NCBI GenBank assembly: GCA_023212645.1
Contig: JALBYC010000007.1
Coordinates: 1 to 64,000, forward strand
Length of the DNA: 64,000 bases
Direction of reading: 5' to 3'
Source of the DNA: Farysia itapuensis
Taxonomy: Eukaryota > Basidiomycota > Ustilaginomycetes > Ustilaginales > Ustilaginaceae
Below, piece by piece: positions 27,982 to 37,817 of this stretch. How positions within the stretch are numbered: position 1 is the stretch's first letter; every line of letters begins with the position of its first letter. The translations under genes were made by a program, and so were the position numbers. Below the pieces are notes generated by a model. The model saw only the letters and a program-made list of their open reading frames with translations. It did no database searches and was not told where the DNA came from.

Positions 27982-30900
27982 ATGGAAGCCATCCTTGACT
28001 TTAATCTTGACCTCGACACTGGTCTGCTGGACCGTGTCGTAGCCGCTATGTACACCGGTACTGGTCAGGACCAAAGAATGGCACAGCAAACGCTGGCGCA
28101 GTTTCAGGAACATCCTGATGCATGGCAGCGCGTGCCTGCTATTCTGCAGCAGAGCAGCTCGCCGCAGACCAAGTATATTGCACTCCAGATCCTTGATAAG
28201 CTGATCTCAACAAAGTGGAAGGTGCTGCCGGAGGACCAGCAGCAAGGGATCCGCAACTTTATCGTTGAAATGATCATTCAGCATACGTCCGACGAGGCCA
28301 GCTTGAAACGCGAGAGGACTTACATCGGCAAACTCAACACCACTCTGATCCAGATTCTCAAGCAAGAGTGGCCTCACAACTGGGCCTCCTTCATCCCTGA
28401 GATCGTCTCCTCCTCCAAAGGCTCTCTTTCCATCTGCGAAAACAATATGCACATCCTTCGCTTGCTGTCCGAGGAGATCTTTGATTACTCTGCCGACCAG
28501 ATGACCACATCCAAAACCAAGTCGCTCAAGAATCAGATGTGCGGCGAATTTGGCGAGGTTTTCCAACTTTGCTCGGAGGTGCTCGAGAAGGCCCAGAAGC
28601 CGAGCCTGATCAAGGCGACGCTGGAGACGATGCTTCGTTTCCTCAACTGGATACCACTTGGCTACATCTTTGAGACCAACGTCATTGACAACTTGATCGG
28701 ACGGTTCTTGGAGGTTTCGGAGTTCCGCAATGTTACTCTCAAGTGCCTCTCCGAGATTGCTAATCTCAGTGTTGGGCCCGAGTACGATCCCAAATTTGTC
28801 GTTCTGTTCAACATGGTCATGACCTCGATCAACCGTATGATCCCTCCTGCCACCAATATCGCGTCAGCGTACGAGACAAGTTCCGATGCGGAACAAGAGC
28901 TTGTTTTGAACCTTGCCCTGTTCCTCTCAAATTACCTAACCTCTCATCTCAAATTGGTCGAAAACGCGGAGAACAAAGATGTCTTGCTCAACGCCCATCT
29001 GTACCTCATCAAGGTCTCTCAAGTTCCGGAAAGAGAGGTCTTCAAAATCTGTCTAGAATATTGGTCCAAGCTTGTCAGCGAGTTGTACGAGGAGCAACAG
29101 TCTCAGCCAATCGCGGAGATGAATCCTCTGCTAGGGCTCAATCTGGGAAACGGCCTCTCACATTCTAATTCGGCTAACCTGCGCAAGAACATCTACTCGG
29201 ACATCTTGTCCAACCTCCGTCTAGTGATGATCGAGAGAATGGTCAAGCCAGAGGAAGTTCTGATTGTCGAAAATGACGAAGGAGAGATCGTCCGCGAGTT
29301 CATGAAGGAGAGCGACACCATCGTGCTCTACAAGAGTATTCGCGAGGTGCTAGTCTATCTCACACATTTGGACGTGCTTGATACCGAGAGCATCATGACC
29401 GAGAAGCTTGCCAAACAAGTTGATGGCAGTGAATGGTCGTGGGCCAATCTCAACACTCTCTGTTGGGCGATTGGATCTATCTCTGGCGCGATGAACGAGG
29501 AAACTGAGAAGCGCTTTCTCGTCACTGTTATCAAGGACCTGCTCGGTCTTTGCGAAATGAAGCGCGGCAAAGATAACAAGGCTGTCGTAGCCTCCAATAT
29601 CATGTATATTGTTGGTCAATATCCGCGATTCCTCAAAGCTCACTGGAAATTCCTCAAGACCGTAGTAAACAAGAACTTTGAGTTCATGCACGAGACGCAC
29701 GAAGGTGTCCAGGACATGGCTTGTGACACCTTCATCAAGATTGCACAGAAGTGTCGACGTCATTTTGTCATCCAGCAAGCTGGTGAACAGGAACCATTCA
29801 TTGACGAGATTTTGCGCAATCTGCATCGAATTACACTCGATCTTTCTCCATTGCAGGTTCACACTTTCTATGAGGCTATCGGATACATGATAGCGGCTCA
29901 GCCGAACCGTCCGACGCAAGAGCGACTGATTGCTAAGCTGATGGAATTGCCCAACAGCGCATGGGACAATCTGATGCAGCAGGCCCACAACAACGTCGAT
30001 GTTCTTGGAAGTCCTGAAAACATCAAGATTCTGTCCAACGTTCTCAAGACGAACGTCTCGGCTTGCACATCAATTGGCACTTTCTACTTGCCACAGATCG
30101 GTCGAATCTATCTCGATATGTTGGCACTGTACCGCAGCGTCAGTGGTATCATCAGCGCCAAAGTGGAAAGCGAGGGTCTGATTGCGACCAAGACACCCAT
30201 GGTGCGAGGTCTACGAACCATCAAGAAGGAAATTCTGCGTCTCGTGGAAAACTACGTCAAGCGTGCAGAGGACCTCGAAGCTGTCAACGTCAACCTGATA
30301 CCCTCCCTACTGGATGCTATTTTGGGTGACTACAATCGCAACGTGCCTGCTGCTCGAGATGCGGAGGTGCTGAACGTGATGGCTACCATCACTGCTCGAC
30401 TGCAAGGATTGCTGACAGACAAGATCTCGCCTATTTTGGATGCCGTGTTCGAGCCGACGCTCAACATGATCAATCAAGACTTCGCTGAGTTCCCGGAGCA
30501 CCGGGTGGGCTTCTTCAAGCTGCTTCGCGCCATCAACCTGTATTGCTTCCCCGCTCTACTGGAACTGCCCCCGCCGAAGTTCAAATTGACGATGGACAGT
30601 ATCATTTGGGCAATCAAGCATACAATGCGAGACATTGCGGACACGGGTCTCAACATCTGCCTGGAGCTGCTCAACAACATATCTGGATCGCCGCTAGAAG
30701 TTGCCAACGGGTTCTATCAGCAGTACCTGCTTAACATCATTCAAGACATCTTCTTTGTGTTGACGGATTCGGACCACAAGAGTGGTTTCAAGACGCAGTG
30801 CGTCCTGTTGGCTCGAGTATACGAATTGATTGAAACGGACCGAGTGACGGCGCCACTCTGGGAGCAGGCCAACGTCCAAGATCCCAACATGAACAACCGA

Positions 30901-31218
30901 CTGTTTATCAGACAATATACGTCCAACCTGCTTCGCACGGCGTTCCCACACGTTCAGGTCCGCTACATTGAGCAGTTTGTCAATGGACTCTGCATGCATT
31001 CGAGCGACTTGATTGCGTACAAGCTGCACCTGCGAGATTTCCTCATTACTTCGCGAGAGATGGCCGGAGAAGGCGGCGATACAGACAACGCAGACCTCTT
31101 CCTGGAAGACAAGGAGGCTGAAGCTCAGAGCAAGGCTGTCGCCGAACGAGAAGCCGCCTCCAAAGTCCCAGGCATGCTCAAGCCCTCGCAAATTAGGGAA
31201 GAGGACGAAGAGCTGTGA
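27982..31218 (+). CDS. XPO1: Exportin-1/CRM1
   Basis: This is the nuclear export receptor for leucine-rich export signals, 1078 residues, working with Ran-GTP. The N-terminal importin-beta-like block and CRM1 HEAT repeats run through the whole protein. The NES groove segment contains DLLGLCEMKRGKDNKA and IMYIVGQYPRFLKAHWKFLK, nearly identical to human CRM1. The cysteine that leptomycin B alkylates is present (Cys524), unlike the Thr in baker's yeast. The C-terminal tail is acidic. It is intronless and convergent with GOS1, 120 bp between stops. Confidence 0.97.
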   Translation: MEAILDFNLDLDTGLLDRVVAAMYTGTGQDQRMAQQTLAQFQEHPDAWQRVPAILQQSSSPQTKYIALQILDKLISTKWKVLPEDQQQGIRNFIVEMIIQHTSDEASLKRERTYIGKLNTTLIQILKQEWPHNWASFIPEIVSSSKGSLSICENNMHILRLLSEEIFDYSADQMTTSKTKSLKNQMCGEFGEVFQLCSEVLEKAQKPSLIKATLETMLRFLNWIPLGYIFETNVIDNLIGRFLEVSEFRNVTLKCLSEIANLSVGPEYDPKFVVLFNMVMTSINRMIPPATNIASAYETSSDAEQELVLNLALFLSNYLTSHLKLVENAENKDVLLNAHLYLIKVSQVPEREVFKICLEYWSKLVSELYEEQQSQPIAEMNPLLGLNLGNGLSHSNSANLRKNIYSDILSNLRLVMIERMVKPEEVLIVENDEGEIVREFMKESDTIVLYKSIREVLVYLTHLDVLDTESIMTEKLAKQVDGSEWSWANLNTLCWAIGSISGAMNEETEKRFLVTVIKDLLGLCEMKRGKDNKAVVASNIMYIVGQYPRFLKAHWKFLKTVVNKNFEFMHETHEGVQDMACDTFIKIAQKCRRHFVIQQAGEQEPFIDEILRNLHRITLDLSPLQVHTFYEAIGYMIAAQPNRPTQERLIAKLMELPNSAWDNLMQQAHNNVDVLGSPENIKILSNVLKTNVSACTSIGTFYLPQIGRIYLDMLALYRSVSGIISAKVESEGLIATKTPMVRGLRTIKKEILRLVENYVKRAEDLEAVNVNLIPSLLDAILGDYNRNVPAARDAEVLNVMATITARLQGLLTDKISPILDAVFEPTLNMINQDFAEFPEHRVGFFKLLRAINLYCFPALLELPPPKFKLTMDSIIWAIKHTMRDIADTGLNICLELLNNISGSPLEVANGFYQQYLLNIIQDIFFVLTDSDHKSGFKTQCVLLARVYELIETDRVTAPLWEQANVQDPNMNNRLFIRQYTSNLLRTAFPHVQVRYIEQFVNGLCMHSSDLIAYKLHLRDFLITSREMAGEGGDTDNADLFLEDKEAEAQSKAVAEREAASKVPGMLKPSQIREEDEEL

Positions 31219-31338
31219 CTCATACGCGATCTACTCTTTTAGCTTTGCACTTCCTATCCCTCCCAACCGCATAGCTCGTCTTTGAATGTTGATCGACAAT
31301 CACGTAACCGTATCAGTGGATCCGTGTTTGAATGAGTG

Positions 31339-32229
31339 TTAGCGGAAAGTAAACATGAGGAGCAGTACAGTGAGGGTTCCGATGATCACGCCCATGATGA
31401 CACTATCTCGTCGTCTTCTGCGCCCTATTAACGTGATGATGCTATTAAGGCCTGGTACTTGGGCAGCGGTGCTCGTCATTCGGGTCCCGATGTTCTCCAG
31501 TGTGGATCTTTGGTCTGCGAAGTCGGCCCGAGTCGCATAGGCTTGCCTGCAGGTTTGTGAGCCGCATCTGTCAATATAGACACTAGCAGCCGACCAACAA
31601 CGTTCGTACTTACTCGAGGGTCCTGTCCATCATGGAGTGTGAATTGTCAATACGCCCGCGTTCGGCTAGTAAAGCATCTGAGTCGCTCGCATGTGCAACT
31701 TTGTAGGCACTGCGTTGGCAAAAGAAAGGTTGTCAGCTACATCTTGATCTGAAAGGCAGAAGAGCACAACGTACTTGATATCCCCTCGGACGTTGCCCAG
31801 CAGATCTCTGCGATCTATTGCATGACGAACATTTGTCTTGGACCGCCTCAAGTCTCTTGTAAAGTCCATAAGTATCTCCCTGTGTCTCTGTACCGCGTGC
31901 AATTGGCTCGCTGATGGTGGGACGGCTGGGTCATCCAGCTTGGCCGTCAGAGCATCGACAGAGTCTGTCAGCTGATTCAGCAGATCCTCGAGCTCAGTCT
32001 CGAGCTCCGTGTGTTCGTTAATCTGTGCAGCGGTGTTTTGGCCGCTGCCGTCCATGTTGACGGTTGTGTGGTCTGCATACGGGTTCGAGGTGGCAGATGT
32101 CGATGCCTCTGCCAATCCTGTGATTTTGGAAGCCAGCTGCGAGTATGAAGTCAATCTCGCATCGATAACTGACTCAAGATTGCGCGTCTTCCTGCGAAGC
32201 GCATCCCATGACTGTTCTTGTGTCGACAT
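31339..32229 (-). CDS. GOS1: Golgi SNARE Gos1 (GOSR1)
   Basis: This is a Qb-SNARE of intra-Golgi and retrograde transport. Three exons: 32229-31775, 31709-31614 and 31546-31339, with introns of 65 and 67 nt, giving 252 residues. The N-terminal part starts MSTQEQSWDALRRKTRNLES. The SNARE motif contains DSDALLAERGRIDNSHSMMD and, after the second junction, QAYATRADFADQRSTLENIG with the central glutamine. It ends with RRRRRDSVIMG and a single C-terminal membrane anchor. The splice phases are consistent (AA|T and GA|G). The open frame read without splicing ends after 187 codons and lacks the anchor, which confirms the introns. Confidence 0.93.
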
Positions 32230-33140
32230 GCCTGTGGAATCGGGCTGAGCAACACCAACACTTTGACGTGGACCTGTGGAAGTCGGGTTCCGGGACTCCA
32301 GTACTCCAACCTTTCTCCAACCAAAAGTTCACGTGATTTCCCGCTTCGCAGATCTTTCGCACGACAGTGTTCACCCCTTCTTTTGCTGACTACGTTTCGG
32401 CATCCCCGCCAAGAGGCCATCTCCTTTTGTAATTCACACTTTGAAATTGCTTATGCGCATTTGTATCGAAGACGAGAAATGAAGCAGCTAGCTAGCATCA
32501 CGGTGACTGCGAATGTGACTGCTGAGCTACTCCACCTCTCTGCGAATCCGCTTGGACCACAACATGTGCTGCTTGCTAGAGAATAAACCACTCAACAGAT
32601 TGCATTGTCAGTCCCTGACGTACAAGTGGCATGCTGTCTAGGCACAGAGAGAGACGGATATGGCTCACTGCTCGAGCAGTGAGGCTGTGAGGGCGAAATG
32701 AGTGACGGAGAGGCAAAAGTGCAGTGTGAGTGTGAGTGGAAGAAGAATTCAGATCAGACTTTGTCCCAATTGCAGCCATCCGTTCGAGATTTGGTTCCAC
32801 CACCACTCCCTTCTTTCCTCAAATCTCCCTTGTCACCCCGATCTGTGCCTCTCTTCCACTTCTTGCCACTACTTGCGCTGGCAGGAACGAGACGGACCGT
32901 CGTACAGGGTGTAGCAATCGATCGGAAAGAGACTGGCGTATCACCACCACCTCCACCCTGTCGAGTATCATCAGACAGCCTCCACACAAACACGATCGTC
33001 AACCTCTTGCCCCTGGTGACGTGCTTCCCCACGCGAATCGTCTCGTGATTTCAGGCAACTCCTGCCCCCCTCCTTCTTTGTTACCCTAGGTGGGTTTGTG
33101 GCTGACCTTGTTACGAGCCTTGTAGGGCGTCCGCCCCAAA
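32230..33140. other. Divergent upstream region, GOS1 and zinc-finger factor
   Basis: About 910 bp lie between divergent starts. Several overlapping short frames exist, none with features. A pyrimidine-rich stretch (32800-32960) fits a promoter or leader of the zinc-finger gene. No RNA gene is seen. Confidence 0.4.
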
Positions 33141-36100
33141 ATGCAAAGCGATTACTTTGGCTCTGCCACGGCAGAGCATGTCGGATCAGTGAGACCACGT
33201 CCTGATGACAACAACTATCCTGCACGCAAGTTCCAGAAGAGGGATTCATCCGAATCCTCGTCTTCCAATCACGACGATCAGGAAGACACTAGCGTCGGCA
33301 ACGCCAGTGCTTCAAATCCAAATGGGCCTCCGTTTATCTGTCCCACTTGTTCCACTAGCTATTCTCGCCTAGAGTTTCTACGAAGACACGAGCGGCGACA
33401 TGCTGACATCCGTCCCTTTGTCTGCGACTGTGGCAAAGGCTTTTCACGAAGTGACGTACTTTCTAGACACAAGCGCCAATGCCGTGTCGTTCTGCAGGCC
33501 GACGTCGGCGAGGGCAATGGGCAGACTGGAGAGGCTTCTGCAAAATCATCAAAGCCTCGCAGAGCCTCTTCGACTGCTAAGCCGGGGCGGCCCAAAGGCT
33601 CAACAAAAGCCGCCAAAGCTGCCGCTGCTGCTGCTAATGGTCACTCCATTGACGGTCAGGTGAATGCGTCTGGATCCGACATGAACACGTCCGATGGTCC
33701 GGCCCCACCACCTCCGGCTCCAGGATCGGATCAAGCAACCAACGAAACAGTCGCCGCGATTGCAGCCGCAGCCGCTGCCGCTGCAGCCGCAGCACACGGC
33801 CAGCAACAACAGCGATCTCAAGATCAGGATGTCTCTAACATGATTGATCCGGCCATTGCCGCTGACTCGCAGGCCCAAGCTGCCGCAACCACTGCCGCCG
33901 CCATCAATTCTGTGGCCGCGTATCACTACGCCAACCCAATGGATCCTCCGGATTTTCAAACGGGGAGGGGAGCAGGTAATCCCTACGCTTCGGCTTCCTT
34001 CCCGCATGGTCCCGTTCACTCGGCGATAGCAGCTCTTCATCCTCAGCTCTATCAGCCTTCCTCACCCGAGTCGAACGCATCGAGAAGCGAGCACGGGAGC
34101 CCCCGCTACGCCAGTCAAGGGCTTTCCCGTCATACCAGCAACTCCGGAGCATCACGTTTTATGAGACCTTCCGCCTACGATCAGTACGGCGCGCGTCCCC
34201 TTGCCCCAGCCTCGGCTTTCTCAAGTGCTGCCGACGCAGCTGTTTGGGAAGGTCTCGACACTGCCAAATTGCCGTCGCCCGGTCACGTCACAACACCTGG
34301 CTCGGCTGCCCGAGCCACAGCAGCAATGTTGGCTTCACTAGGTTTCCCAGTCACCTCGCCACTTAGTCACCTCGGCGAACGTTCGCGGGACTCCAGCTAT
34401 TTCCGATCTACTGCACCCGGTCTAGGCGGAGGCAGCGCTAGTAGCCCTGCCTTCTCCTTTGGAACTGCCACCTCCTCATCTGGCGACACTGGCAGTGGAT
34501 CTAATCAGTCTGGCTCTCACGCTACCGGCTCGTCTAGCGTATCCCAAGGACAAGAAGCTTCCGGTGCAACTACCCCGAAGGAGCCGGTGCGGTTTTCTGT
34601 CGCAACATTGGGACCTCTATCACCTTTTTCCAACACGGCGTTAAATTCGTCCATGTCACCCTACTTGTCGGCTTTTTCGAATGCTCGCGACACGCCTCTC
34701 GTCTCAAGTCCGCGATCGACCATGCCAATGACTCCGGGAGGTTTGGCTTCGTTCGACCTGGGCGGCCAGTGGAATGGGATGCGACCGCCTTCTAGAACTG
34801 TGAGTCGGCATAACAGTATTCACGGACTTAACACCGGATCTGCCTCCCAGGCGACATCTCCACAGTCTACTGATGGGGCTGGGAAGCCGACGAAGAGCAC
34901 GTCTAGCGACCGATTTACTTTGGCGTCAGACAAAGGCGAAGCTACTACCTCAGAGAAGATTGCTTCGTCATCTGATTCCGCCCCGGCAATTCCTTCCGAG
35001 GCAGCGTCTTCCGGTACTTCCGCAGCAACATCAGCGGCTGCTACCGATGGCGCTGCTGCACGCGCTTCTTCCGGAGAAGCGGTGACGACATCCACGTCTG
35101 CGTCCGCTACCCACGATGGCAGCAGGAATGCCATGAATGCTCCCAGTCGATTTGCCAAATCTGGATCGGAGCAGTTTTTTGATGGAGGGGCTCTCACGCC
35201 AGGTCCTGAAGCCTTTCTTTTGAGGATTCAGGGCGGCGAACAGGAGTTGAGAGCCGGGATCCATGGACAAGAAGTCTCCTCGCTGAACGGGTCCTATACA
35301 GCGCTGGATTCAGCTCCCTCAAACAACTCCCAAATTGCTACGCCTTCTTGGGATCCTGCCATGTTCCTGAACATGTCTGGATCTTTTGGATCGGACGCGG
35401 CCACACCCGGACCTCAGATGAACACTTTTAGTTGGCTAATGAGTCCCAACATCCAACAGCTGCTCAACGCCTTCTCTGCTTCGTCGGGCACGGGCGTGGT
35501 TGAAGCCAACGAAAAGTCTGATTACTTCAATTCAAAGGCTATCGAGCCAGCACCGACAGCCAATATCGAGGCGAAAGTCTCCACGCCATTGGACAAAGCT
35601 TTGTCCGACATCAAAAATCCCTTTTACATACCACCTAATATGTTCCGCGCATGCTATTCGGTTCTGCACTGGAACTTGCCTCCGCTTACACGTCTCAGTG
35701 TCTTGGCTCTCCACGCTCAACAGAACCTACTCAAACATTTCCCGATCATACACGAGCCTACCTTTCGGTTAGACAGCGTTCCAGGATGTATTGCATTCGG
35801 CGTCTGTATGCTGGGAGGACACGAGGCTGGACGCAAATGGTGGGCTGGCGAAGAAGTAGTTCCCAAATCTGCTGTGCACATTCTGAACAGTGTCTCCCAA
35901 CCTGATCGTTCCAACATCATGCAGCAAGTAATGGACCAAGGCCCTAGTCGATATGTGGATGAAGAGGACGGACAAGAACTGGTGAAACCTCTTGTCATGA
36001 GCGAAAAGATGGACATGCTGCTGCGCACGTTTGCAGCTCACTGCAGAAGCATCAAGGACAAACTCTCGGTTGTTCAGACCATGTTGTTGTCGCAAGGTAA

Positions 36101-37169
36101 TAACTTCTTGAGCAGCGATGCTGCCACACGGACGATTGCTGGCATCTCACACGGTACTGTTGTGGCCCTGGCGCGTCAGGCGACCTTTTTCGACCCCAAC
36201 GCCCAGCACGCTTCACGTCGGGTCCCGCAATCAATGGTGCAAGTAGCACAGCAAGTATTGTCAGAGACAATTGACAGTCGGTTCTCTATCGCGCTGCCTA
36301 GCTACCTGCCCAATCTTTCGGACGATGATCACGTATGGCGTCGATGGGTTGAGCTTGAGGGACGTAGACGAACCGCCTTCATGCTGTACATCATGGACAC
36401 GATTGCCAATCTTGACGCTGGAGTGCCGACTCTGCTCGCTACAGAGGAAATCTGCCACCTGCCTCTACCAACACCAAACTCTATCTGGCGCGCGGCGACA
36501 TCCGAAGACTGTCTGAAAGCGCTCGATGCGTACGAAGGCCCAACACTGGATGAAGCTTTACAACAGCTCACTAGACCAGAGACCCCATCCCCACTGTCGG
36601 ATATGCGAACCAGCACGAAGTCCATATACGGCATGCATGGGCCCTTTGCGCGCCTTGTGATGGTTGTTGCGCTGTTGCGCGGTATCATTGATCTGCTAGA
36701 AGGTCGAGCGACGCGTGTATCCAAGCCCTCCTCGCTTAGTCGCTGGCTGCGGCGCGCTTCGATCTCTAACGGCCGCAGTGTGGGTGACATGCAAGTCACT
36801 ACCTTCAAAAAAGCTCTTGCTAGATGGCGCAAGGCATGGGATCAAGACACTACCTGCAAGCCTGCATCTTTCCGAGAAGTCAAGGACGAGAAGATCGAAG
36901 CGTCAATGAACGATCCGCTCTTCACTCCTTTGACTGCTTCTGGCGCAACGTCCCTATCAGATGATGCGCTGCCTCTGTACTGGCTTGGCCATGTCCTCGT
37001 CACTCATGCATCCTCGGACCAAAAGCTACCTTTGCGTAGTGCTGGTCCAGTCATGATGAAAGACACGAACGGTGTCAGCTCAGAAGCGCAAGGCTCAGCT
37101 CCCGATATGCCTGACTACCGCGCCATGTTACGTTTCGCCAAGAACTTTGTCACTCGCGGCGAGAAGTAG
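33141..37169 (+). CDS. C2H2 zinc-finger and fungal_trans-domain transcription factor
   Basis: This is a 1342-residue putative transcription factor. Two zinc fingers lie near residues 67-115: CPTCSTSYSRLEFLRRHERRH, then a divergent second finger with C-x-C spacing and a final cysteine (CDCGKGFSRSDVL...RHKRQC). A basic, AT-hook-like GRPKG follows. A long low-complexity region is rich in Ala, Gln and Ser. The fungal-specific transcription-factor domain begins around residue 860 (HFPIIHEPTFRLDSVP, then FGVCMLGGHEAGRKW) and runs to near the C-terminus. This C2H2 plus fungal_trans combination is widespread in fungi; the target genes are unknown. The start is the first ATG of the frame. Confidence 0.88.
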   Translation: MQSDYFGSATAEHVGSVRPRPDDNNYPARKFQKRDSSESSSSNHDDQEDTSVGNASASNPNGPPFICPTCSTSYSRLEFLRRHERRHADIRPFVCDCGKGFSRSDVLSRHKRQCRVVLQADVGEGNGQTGEASAKSSKPRRASSTAKPGRPKGSTKAAKAAAAAANGHSIDGQVNASGSDMNTSDGPAPPPPAPGSDQATNETVAAIAAAAAAAAAAAHGQQQQRSQDQDVSNMIDPAIAADSQAQAAATTAAAINSVAAYHYANPMDPPDFQTGRGAGNPYASASFPHGPVHSAIAALHPQLYQPSSPESNASRSEHGSPRYASQGLSRHTSNSGASRFMRPSAYDQYGARPLAPASAFSSAADAAVWEGLDTAKLPSPGHVTTPGSAARATAAMLASLGFPVTSPLSHLGERSRDSSYFRSTAPGLGGGSASSPAFSFGTATSSSGDTGSGSNQSGSHATGSSSVSQGQEASGATTPKEPVRFSVATLGPLSPFSNTALNSSMSPYLSAFSNARDTPLVSSPRSTMPMTPGGLASFDLGGQWNGMRPPSRTVSRHNSIHGLNTGSASQATSPQSTDGAGKPTKSTSSDRFTLASDKGEATTSEKIASSSDSAPAIPSEAASSGTSAATSAAATDGAAARASSGEAVTTSTSASATHDGSRNAMNAPSRFAKSGSEQFFDGGALTPGPEAFLLRIQGGEQELRAGIHGQEVSSLNGSYTALDSAPSNNSQIATPSWDPAMFLNMSGSFGSDAATPGPQMNTFSWLMSPNIQQLLNAFSASSGTGVVEANEKSDYFNSKAIEPAPTANIEAKVSTPLDKALSDIKNPFYIPPNMFRACYSVLHWNLPPLTRLSVLALHAQQNLLKHFPIIHEPTFRLDSVPGCIAFGVCMLGGHEAGRKWWAGEEVVPKSAVHILNSVSQPDRSNIMQQVMDQGPSRYVDEEDGQELVKPLVMSEKMDMLLRTFAAHCRSIKDKLSVVQTMLLSQGNNFLSSDAATRTIAGISHGTVVALARQATFFDPNAQHASRRVPQSMVQVAQQVLSETIDSRFSIALPSYLPNLSDDDHVWRRWVELEGRRRTAFMLYIMDTIANLDAGVPTLLATEEICHLPLPTPNSIWRAATSEDCLKALDAYEGPTLDEALQQLTRPETPSPLSDMRTSTKSIYGMHGPFARLVMVVALLRGIIDLLEGRATRVSKPSSLSRWLRRASISNGRSVGDMQVTTFKKALARWRKAWDQDTTCKPASFREVKDEKIEASMNDPLFTPLTASGATSLSDDALPLYWLGHVLVTHASSDQKLPLRSAGPVMMKDTNGVSSEAQGSAPDMPDYRAMLRFAKNFVTRGEK

Positions 37170-37321
37170 TGCACCTGCTTCTGTCAATGTTCAGTCACTT
37201 CCTTCCACTCACACACACAATGTTTAATAAATCCTCTTTCTCGGTCCAGCTGCGTGCATCGTAAGACACCTTGAGCTCGGTAATATAGAATGCTTGAATT
37301 CGTTGGATACCGTGATACTTC

Positions 37322-37367
37322 ACGGTCAACGGTTTACGGTTGTATACGTTCTACGGTCATACGGTTT
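37322..37367 (+). repeat. Cluster of five ACGGT pentamers
   Basis: ACGGT occurs at 37322, 37329, 37336, 37353 and 37361, the first three spaced exactly 7 bp apart. It may be a transcription-factor binding cluster or simple repeat decay. Confidence 0.5.
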
Positions 37368-37547
37368 AGGTTTGGATCTGCTGAAACCGGGTCTAACAAA
37401 CGCACACAAAAATTGGCAATTTCAGCAATTTGGCACTCGCGCTCTCACGGTACTTGGCTGGGTTGTCCGGCAGCACGCTTATGCAGGTGGATCACAATGC
37501 ATATTGGCCTGGCCCCGACTCAGCCTGAGCGCCTGAGCCGAGCGAGG

Positions 37548-37553
37548 TATATA
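37548..37553 (+). promoter_or_regulatory. TATA box candidate upstream of the Gid7-like gene
   Basis: TATATA follows a GC-rich stretch and lies 270 bp before the visible open frame. The distance leaves room for a 5' UTR or a first exon. This is a sequence match only. Confidence 0.3.
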
Positions 37554-37817
37554 GGGTCTCGTAACGCATGCTGACCTTTGCCGCTCGACTCGCTTTCACT
37601 GCCACAATACACGTCACTGTTCTCGCCACTCGCCCCTGACAAAGGCGCTTGTCACAGTCAAAGGTCAACAGTCGGTCGTGGAGATAACGTCGGTCTAGTT
37701 GCCCGATAAAGCTGAACGTGTGCAAGCACGATCTTTGCTCTTCTCTCCCTTCGATCAGGCGTAGTTACACCAGCCTTGGCATCGGGTGTCGCACCGTAGC
37801 CGCAAGAAGTCAGAACG

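Larger units (their letters stand above)
37170..37817. other. Intergenic region with ACGGT repeats and TATA-like site
   Basis: This stretch holds the 3' UTR of the zinc-finger gene and the promoter of the Gid7-like gene. Five ACGGT pentamers are clustered at 37322-37365. A TATATA site lies at 37548-37553. Open frames here (for example 37290-37574) have no features. Confidence 0.45.

Noticed and set aside
37290..37574. Two overlapping plus-strand frames before the Gid7-like gene
   Set aside because: They cover the ACGGT cluster and TATA-like site and have no protein features.
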